DNA of 64,000 nt, from NCBI GenBank assembly GCA_964445115.1, contig CAYUJU010000005.1, forward strand, positions 16,760-80,759, given 5' to 3'. Position 1 is the first letter of the stretch. Every line of letters starts with the position of its first letter. Positions 58,556 to 64,000 of the stretch are shown here, piece by piece. The translations under genes and the position numbers were made by a program. Origin of the DNA: CAIJXJ01 sp964445115. Lineage in GTDB: Bacteria > Pseudomonadota > Gammaproteobacteria > Burkholderiales > Methylophilaceae. A model generated the notes under the pieces. It made no database searches. It was given only the letters and a program-made list of their open reading frames with translations, and was not told the origin of the DNA.

Positions 58556-61500
58556 ATGAGCCGGGATGATTTCGATCTTGGTCCGTTGACGTGGGTCAAG
58601 GGGGAAATTGATCAGGCGCTGGCCAGCGTTCTCGATCTTGTCGTGAAGTTCCGGGATAGACCGGAAGATACGTCGTCCCTTCGCTTCATGTCGACCCATC
58701 TCCATCAGGTCAATGGTGCGCTGGACATGGTGGGACTCGAAGGAGCCAAGTTTTTTTGCCAGGAACTGGAGTCTGTCGTAGACCGGTTGAGCAATGGCCA
58801 GCTCAAGTCCAGCGAAGAACTGGTGGCAGCTTTTTCTCAGGGTGTAAGAACCCTCGGTGCCTATCTGGATGACCTCGTCAATGGTGTCCCGGATATCCCG
58901 CTGCGTCTTTTCCCCGCCTTAAGCACGCTGGCGGTCGCCCAAGGGCGGGAAGCGCCTGAAGAGAGTTCACTGTTTTTTCCCGACACCTCGATTCGCGCGC
59001 CCTCCAATGTGCCCGTCTTGGAGATGGACGAGGCTGCATTACCCCAGTTTCTCGCTGAACAGCGCCGCAGTTTTCAACGTGCCCTGCTGAGCTGGTTACG
59101 TAAAGGATCCGATGCCCCGATCGCTGAGATGCGTGAGGTGGTCGATATCGTAGGCCAGGCGCAGCGCCTGCCTGTCAATAAAACGCTTTGGTGGGTTGCT
59201 GGCGCGGCGTTGGACGCCATCCGTCAAGGTGGTGCCAATGCTGGCTTGCAGGCGATTCGCGTGTTCCGTAGGCTGGATCAGCAATTGCGTTTATTGATCG
59301 AAGGTACGAGCAGGCCAGCGAATGCCCTCATGCGTGACCTGCTGTTCCAAGTGGCCAAGGGGACCCCTGACAGTGAACGGATTCGGCAGGTGGTGGATCG
59401 GTTCGAACTGCAGACGCTGCTGCCTTATGTCGATGTTAACGCGTCTCAGATACACCAGCCAGGTGGCGAGAGCGCTGCGCTGACGGCCCTGCGTGCGGTG
59501 ATGCCGCGACTGAAGGAAGCTTGGGAGGCGGTCGCGGAAACGGGCTCTGGACAGCTGTCTGCTGTGCTTGCCAGGTTGCACGAAATCGAAGCCTCCCGAC
59601 AGGCGCTCTCCAACACGGCGCTATCTGAGCTCCTGCTCACCATCCTGAAAACAGTTGAGCGGCTGACTGACGATCCTTCTGCGTTATCGGCTGAACTCGC
59701 CCTCGACGTGGCCGCCGCACTGACGTTGTCAGAAAATGCCCTGGAAAATTACGCCTATTTGGGCAAGGATTTCGAACAGCAGGTGCAACAGCATCTGGCG
59801 CGACTGCGTCAGGATCCAACGGCAAACCGTGAAGAAACCTTGTCGAACGTACTCGACGTGGCGACGTTGTCCGCAGTCGGGCAGGAAATCAAGGGGATGC
59901 TCAAGCATATCGAAGATGTGCTTGACCGGTATTTCCGCGATCCCACACAGAAGGACACGCTACTGCCCTTGGGCGATTCGCTGCATCAGGTATCAGGGGC
60001 GTTCCACATGTTGGAACTGCACGAGGCTTCCAAGCTTGCCGACACCTGCGGCAAGTTGATTGGATGTTTTGCGACGCAAGCAACAGCACCCGAAAGCCTG
60101 TATTTCGAGAAGGTTGCCGAAAGCCTGAGTGCACTCGGGTATCTGGTAGATGACGCCATGCGCGAAGGGGCCTCGGCCGAGAAGTCGATCGCCCCCTTTG
60201 TGGCCGATCTGGAGCAGGCACATCAACAGTTGCTGGCGACTACTCCTCAGTTGGAATCCCCTGCGGAGAAACCGGCGGTGAAGCCTCGCGCAAGAAGCAA
60301 GAAAGTGACCGACAAGGCCGCCGATGCGGAATTGCTGGAAATCTACCTGACGGAAGCCGAGGAGGTGTTGGGTACCATCTCAGGCTTCCTCCAGGAGTTG
60401 CGTGCAGACATGACGCAGCAGCCCGCGTTGACCGAGGTGCGTCGTGGTTTCCACACCCTGAAAGGGAGCGGGAGAACCGTTGGCTTGACTGCGCTGGGCG
60501 AAGTGGCCTGGCAGGTTGAGCAGATATTGAACAAACTGATCGAAAACAAGCAGCATCCGTCGCTCTCTGAGCTGGATTTTGTCGGGGAAGTGCAAACGGC
60601 TTTCGGTGGCTGGATAGAGCAACTGAAAAAAGAAGGCAAGGTTGCGATTGATCCCGAACATTGGAAACATCTTGCCAGTGAGTTGGGACGTGATGTTCAG
60701 GAAACCATCGAGTCCGCGACTGAAACAGCAGTTGATCAGCCTGCCTCCAAGCCGTCTGCGACGACTGAAACCGTTGTCATCGGCGGCACGCTTAAGGTTG
60801 CCAAAACCCTGTTCGACCTGTTCGTGAACGAAGCCAGGCAAAATCTGGAACTGCTGTCCAATGCAGTGGCGGCGGCGAAATCTGCGCCGTTGCAGCGCCC
60901 TGATGCAACCAGCCTGCGTGCTGCACATACGCTGTCAGGAACAGCCAAGACGACCGGGATCGCGCCGATGGCGGAGCTTGCCGAAGCACTTGAGCTTTGG
61001 ATCGAGGCGCATCAGGATACGGCGCGTGCCTGGACGGCCGAGGGATGGACTGCGATTGAACGTGCGGTGCTGGCGTTGCAGTTGATGCTGACGCGAGTGG
61101 CGGCTTTGCGTAAGCCCAAGGCGGAGTTGTCCGCGGTTCGCGCCTTGCGCGTCCCGGAATTGGAATCCCCCCGTGTGACCGCGGCAGCCGAGTCAGCACC
61201 GGCGGTTCCCACCCCCGCACAGGCGGGCGTTCCGGCGGCCGGACAACGCTTGCTGGACATCTTCCTCGAAGAAGCACGTGAGTTGTTCCCATTGGTGGGC
61301 GGTGATTTGCGTGACTGGAAGTCAAAACCGGAAGATCCCGAACCGCCCAGATCCCTGCAGCGTGCCTTGCATACCCTGAAGGGTGGCGCTCGCATGGCCG
61401 GCGAAGCCGCGCTGGGTGATGCGATTCACGATTTGGAAACCCGAGTCATTCAAGTCTTGAAGGCCACGCCGGCAGAGGCCGATTTCGACCAGATGTTTGC

Positions 61501-63415
61501 TGAACTGGATGACATTTCCAGACGGATGGAAACCCTGGATGTGGCCGCAGCACCGGCGGCAGCTACTACGGGTGTCGCAGCGCAGGCCGAGCCCATGGTG
61601 GCGGTGGTGCAGAGCTTGCGTGTACGGTCGGACGTATTGGACGAACTGGTCAACGAAGCTGGGGAAATCAGTATTTCCCGTTCCCGGATCGAGCGGGAAA
61701 TGGGGATGTTCAAGCATTCACTGCACGATCTGACGGAGAGTGTGACCCGACTTCGTAGTTATCTGCGTGAACTGGAAATTGAGGCGGATAGTCGTTTGCA
61801 GGCGCACGACAGCCTGTTGCAGGAAGCTGGGGAGGCATTCGACCCGCTGGAATTTGACCGTTATACGCGCCTGCAGGAACTGACGCGCATGATGGCGGAA
61901 AGCGTCAACGACGTGGCCACGACGCAACATGGCTTGCTGGATAATTTGGATGAGACCGAGTCTGCCTTGCAGGATCAGATGCGCATGAGCCGTGATCTGC
62001 AGCAGGAGTTGATGCACATCCGCATGATTCCGTTCTCAACGATTAGTGAGCGACTTTACCGCATCGTGCGGCAGACGGCGCGTGAACTGGGCAGCCGGGT
62101 AGAACTCGCAATTGAAGGTGCCCAAGCGGAAATTGACCGAAGCGTGCTGGAAAAAATTGTGGCACCGCTTGAGCACTTGTTGCGCAACGCGATCGCCCAT
62201 GGCATCGAACCTGCCTCCCAGCGTGCCGCTGCCGGTAAAAACGAGGTTGGCCATGTGGTGCTTGCCGTGCGTCAGGAAAAGAGTGAAATCATCATCACCG
62301 TCACCGATGATGGGGGTGGGGTTAACCTTGACCTGGTGCGGCAACGTGCCATCGAGCGCGGGCTATTCGATCAGGACCAGGCCCTCAACGAGCAGGCCCT
62401 GATGTCGGTGATTTTTGAACCGGGTTTCTCCACGACGAGTGAAGTTACCCAGGTGGCTGGTCGAGGCGTCGGGCTGGATGTCGTCCGCAATGACATCACC
62501 ATGCTGGGGGGGCGCATCGACGTCTCCAGCCAACGAGGTGCTGGGGCGACCTTCAATATCTACCTCCCGGCGACCTTGACCATGTCGCAAGTGGTGCTGG
62601 TCCGCGCTGGTACGCATACGATCGCCCTGCCTTCGGTGATGGTCGAGCAGGTCCAACAACTCAAGGCCGCTGCCATCAATGCGGCTTACGAGACAGGCAA
62701 CATCCCGTGGTCTGGACGTCAGTATCCCATCCATTACCTGCCGCGCCTGATTGGCGATACAACAGGGATGCCAGAAGCGCAGCGGAGCGCCCCGGTGTTG
62801 CTGCTGCGCAGTGGTACCTACCACATCGCGTTGCATGTGGACGAAATCATCGGCAACCGCGAAGTGGTCGTGAAGCGTATCGGTCAGCAGCTGACGTTGG
62901 TGCCGGGGATCGTCGGCGCGACCGTGCTCGGCGATGGCCGGATCATGCTGATTCTCAACCCGGTGCAGCTTGCCAACCGTGCGGTGCTCGCGGCGGGCGC
63001 CATCCACGTCAGTGCGGTCGAACAGGTGGTGGAAGACTTGACCAAGACCATCATGGTCGTCGACGACTCCCTGACCATGCGTAAGGTGTTGAGCCGCCTG
63101 CTGACGCGCGAAGGGTATCGCGTCGTGACCGCCAAGGACGGTATCGAAGCGCTTCAGATGTTGCAGGAAACCATGCCCGACGCCGTCGTGCTGGATATCG
63201 AAATGCCACGCATGGATGGCTTCGAGTTGGCGCGTAATATTCGTGACGACCAGCGGACCGCGGGCTTGCCACTGGTGGTGGTCAGCTCGCGCACGGCTGA
63301 AAAGCACCGTAATCTGGCGACCGAAATTGGTGTGAACGCCTATCTGGGTAAACCAGTGCCGGACGAGGAGTTGCTGTCGACGCTTGCCGGCTTGATCGAA
63401 ACAGTGGCTGTCTAG
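58556..63415 (+). CDS. chpA: Hybrid CheA-type kinase ChpA/PilL (1619 aa)
   Basis: A multidomain sensor kinase for twitching motility. Five Hpt-like sites are visible: H50 (HQVNGA), H477 (HQVSGA), H633 (HTLKGSG), H791 (HTLSGTAKT) and H939 (HTLKGGA). They are followed by the H-domain/dimerisation region (~1025-1160), an HATPase_c part (LLRNAIAHG, DDGGGV, GRGVGLDVV), a CheW domain and a receiver with D1547 (VVLDIEMPRMDG). Pseudomonas ChpA has six Hpt plus Ser and Thr variants, so this version has fewer. The start at 58556 has AGAGG upstream; an extension from 58496 is unsupported. No pilK/chpB genes follow. Confidence 0.95.
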   Translation: MSRDDFDLGPLTWVKGEIDQALASVLDLVVKFRDRPEDTSSLRFMSTHLHQVNGALDMVGLEGAKFFCQELESVVDRLSNGQLKSSEELVAAFSQGVRTLGAYLDDLVNGVPDIPLRLFPALSTLAVAQGREAPEESSLFFPDTSIRAPSNVPVLEMDEAALPQFLAEQRRSFQRALLSWLRKGSDAPIAEMREVVDIVGQAQRLPVNKTLWWVAGAALDAIRQGGANAGLQAIRVFRRLDQQLRLLIEGTSRPANALMRDLLFQVAKGTPDSERIRQVVDRFELQTLLPYVDVNASQIHQPGGESAALTALRAVMPRLKEAWEAVAETGSGQLSAVLARLHEIEASRQALSNTALSELLLTILKTVERLTDDPSALSAELALDVAAALTLSENALENYAYLGKDFEQQVQQHLARLRQDPTANREETLSNVLDVATLSAVGQEIKGMLKHIEDVLDRYFRDPTQKDTLLPLGDSLHQVSGAFHMLELHEASKLADTCGKLIGCFATQATAPESLYFEKVAESLSALGYLVDDAMREGASAEKSIAPFVADLEQAHQQLLATTPQLESPAEKPAVKPRARSKKVTDKAADAELLEIYLTEAEEVLGTISGFLQELRADMTQQPALTEVRRGFHTLKGSGRTVGLTALGEVAWQVEQILNKLIENKQHPSLSELDFVGEVQTAFGGWIEQLKKEGKVAIDPEHWKHLASELGRDVQETIESATETAVDQPASKPSATTETVVIGGTLKVAKTLFDLFVNEARQNLELLSNAVAAAKSAPLQRPDATSLRAAHTLSGTAKTTGIAPMAELAEALELWIEAHQDTARAWTAEGWTAIERAVLALQLMLTRVAALRKPKAELSAVRALRVPELESPRVTAAAESAPAVPTPAQAGVPAAGQRLLDIFLEEARELFPLVGGDLRDWKSKPEDPEPPRSLQRALHTLKGGARMAGEAALGDAIHDLETRVIQVLKATPAEADFDQMFAELDDISRRMETLDVAAAPAAATTGVAAQAEPMVAVVQSLRVRSDVLDELVNEAGEISISRSRIEREMGMFKHSLHDLTESVTRLRSYLRELEIEADSRLQAHDSLLQEAGEAFDPLEFDRYTRLQELTRMMAESVNDVATTQHGLLDNLDETESALQDQMRMSRDLQQELMHIRMIPFSTISERLYRIVRQTARELGSRVELAIEGAQAEIDRSVLEKIVAPLEHLLRNAIAHGIEPASQRAAAGKNEVGHVVLAVRQEKSEIIITVTDDGGGVNLDLVRQRAIERGLFDQDQALNEQALMSVIFEPGFSTTSEVTQVAGRGVGLDVVRNDITMLGGRIDVSSQRGAGATFNIYLPATLTMSQVVLVRAGTHTIALPSVMVEQVQQLKAAAINAAYETGNIPWSGRQYPIHYLPRLIGDTTGMPEAQRSAPVLLLRSGTYHIALHVDEIIGNREVVVKRIGQQLTLVPGIVGATVLGDGRIMLILNPVQLANRAVLAAGAIHVSAVEQVVEDLTKTIMVVDDSLTMRKVLSRLLTREGYRVVTAKDGIEALQMLQETMPDAVVLDIEMPRMDGFELARNIRDDQRTAGLPLVVVSSRTAEKHRNLATEIGVNAYLGKPVPDEELLSTLAGLIETVAV

Positions 63416-63445
63416 CAGTCGTTGGAATGCCTGTGTAGGAGAAGC

Positions 63446-63471
63446 AAAAAGCCCGGATAACCGGGCTTTTT
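63446..63471. terminator. Bidirectional terminator between chpA and umuC
   Basis: AAAAAGCCCGG/CCGGGCTTTTT form an 11-bp stem with an ATAA loop, and both strands end in T-runs. It lies between convergent chpA and umuC. Confidence 0.93.
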
Positions 63472-63491
63472 GTTGTTAGTGGTGGTGGTCG

Positions 63492-64000
63492 TCACCCTAC
63501 CACCAGCATCTCCTCCCAACTGGTTGTGTAGCTGGGACTCTTGTTTCCCTGCCGCATCTGCCAAGAATGATCGAATCCCTGGCTGGCGATCGTCAGAGTA
63601 TTCCTCCCCATCTTTTTGTTGACCGCATCCAGCGTCTGCATGAGTTTGGATCTTTTAGGGGCCTCACTTTCAACGTAAAAGAGCTCATTCTGTAGACCAT
63701 CAGCTGACACCAGGTCTGACAGAATCACGCCAGCCTTCTGGTAACGGAATCCCGATCGATAGATGCGTTGCAATCCCCATAGCGCGGCACGCACCAGGCG
63801 CAAGGTGTCATCCGTGGGCGAGGGGAGCGGGATCGTCATGCTGTTCCCGTAATGGAGTTCTTTTTTTTCGAACGGACTGGTACGTATAAAGATGCGGATC
63901 GTGCTGGTCAGCAAGTGCTGCTGACGCAGCTTTTCGGCCGCATGGTGGACTTCACCCGCTCTGCTAGACAAATCATAATGTCTAAAACGGAACGGAGAAA
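63492..64000 (-). CDS. umuC: DNA polymerase V catalytic subunit, C-terminal part (partial)
   Basis: The frame is open to the right edge, so this is the 3' part of a longer gene. It contains the end of the Y-family little-finger region (HHAAEKLRQQH, IFIRTSPFEKKELHYGNS, GFRYQKAGVILSDL) and the C-terminal DUF4113 segment (MQTLDAVNKKMGRNTL, DHSWQMRQGNKSPSYTT), all as in E. coli UmuC. A TTG at 63971 is inside the coding region and not a start. The stretch nearest the edge aligns less well with UmuC, so a frameshift or divergence cannot be excluded. UmuC does error-prone bypass of DNA damage. Confidence 0.9.
   Translation of the reverse strand, partial: SPFRFRHYDLSSRAGEVHHAAEKLRQQHLLTSTIRIFIRTSPFEKKELHYGNSMTIPLPSPTDDTLRLVRAALWGLQRIYRSGFRYQKAGVILSDLVSADGLQNELFYVESEAPKRSKLMQTLDAVNKKMGRNTLTIASQGFDHSWQMRQGNKSPSYTTSWEEMLVVG

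Overview
The window is a gene-dense, moderately GC-rich bacterial chromosome segment with about 60 protein genes and no rRNA, tRNA, CRISPR array or insertion sequence that I could recognise. Gene content and gene order (a pilGHIJ-chpA type chemotaxis operon, dapD/dapE, Kup, HrpA, RlhA, an RNB-family ribonuclease, DUF808, CysM next to DsbB) point to a betaproteobacterium, possibly of the Nitrosomonadales. That placement is inference from gene families, not from a marker gene. A pqqA-type peptide gene hints at PQQ use, as in many methylotrophs.

Layout. 1-6.2 kb (minus strand): the start of dapE, a YffB/ArsC-like protein, a small helical protein with a CheZ-like signature, dapD, a lipoprotein M48 protease with an EF-hand protein, and the potassium transporter Kup. 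6.3-15.7 kb (minus): a 1664-residue multi-PAS GGDEF-EAL protein, xseA, and a two-component pair made of a sigma-54 activator and a Cache/HAMP histidine kinase. 15.8-21.8 kb (plus): a beta-barrel/PstS-like pair, then a five-gene operon behind a textbook -24/-12 sigma-54 promoter. The operon encodes a thermostable-hemolysin-like acyltransferase, an AMP-forming ligase, a TenA-like heme-oxygenase-fold protein with diiron-oxidase ligands, an SDR and a TPR protein, and ends in a strong terminator. It is the best candidate for an undescribed system, and the sigma-54 two-component pair next door is its likely regulator.

21.9-33.9 kb (plus): dsbB, a hemerythrin-like protein, cysM, an inverted-repeat element with a DUF559 gene, the ydbH-ynbE-ydbL set, a PolB-type exonuclease, rlmD and a 53-residue membrane protein. 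These are followed by a compressed operon mixing an oligopeptide-type ABC binding protein and two permeases with a VOC protein, a YkuD L,D-transpeptidase and membrane proteins; no ATPase gene is present. 34-40.9 kb: rlhA, a zinc-ribbon protein, an aldo-keto reductase, DUF808, YchJ, a YlqF-type GTPase and an SMP-30-like propeller protein.

40.9-42.8 kb is a small accessory island: an XRE regulator divergent from two lipoproteins (one FlgO-like), then a solitary 23-codon pqqA gene on the minus strand with no pqqBCDE around it. 43-53.9 kb: hrpA, an EAL-HDOD protein, a CobW GTPase, an RNB ribonuclease, a spermidine-synthase-like protein, a DksA-type protein, an RlmL-like methyltransferase and a MazG protein. 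53.9-63.4 kb: a FIST sensor protein divergent from the pilG-pilH-pilI-pilJ-chpA operon for twitching motility signalling. The window ends in the 3' part of a umuC gene (minus).
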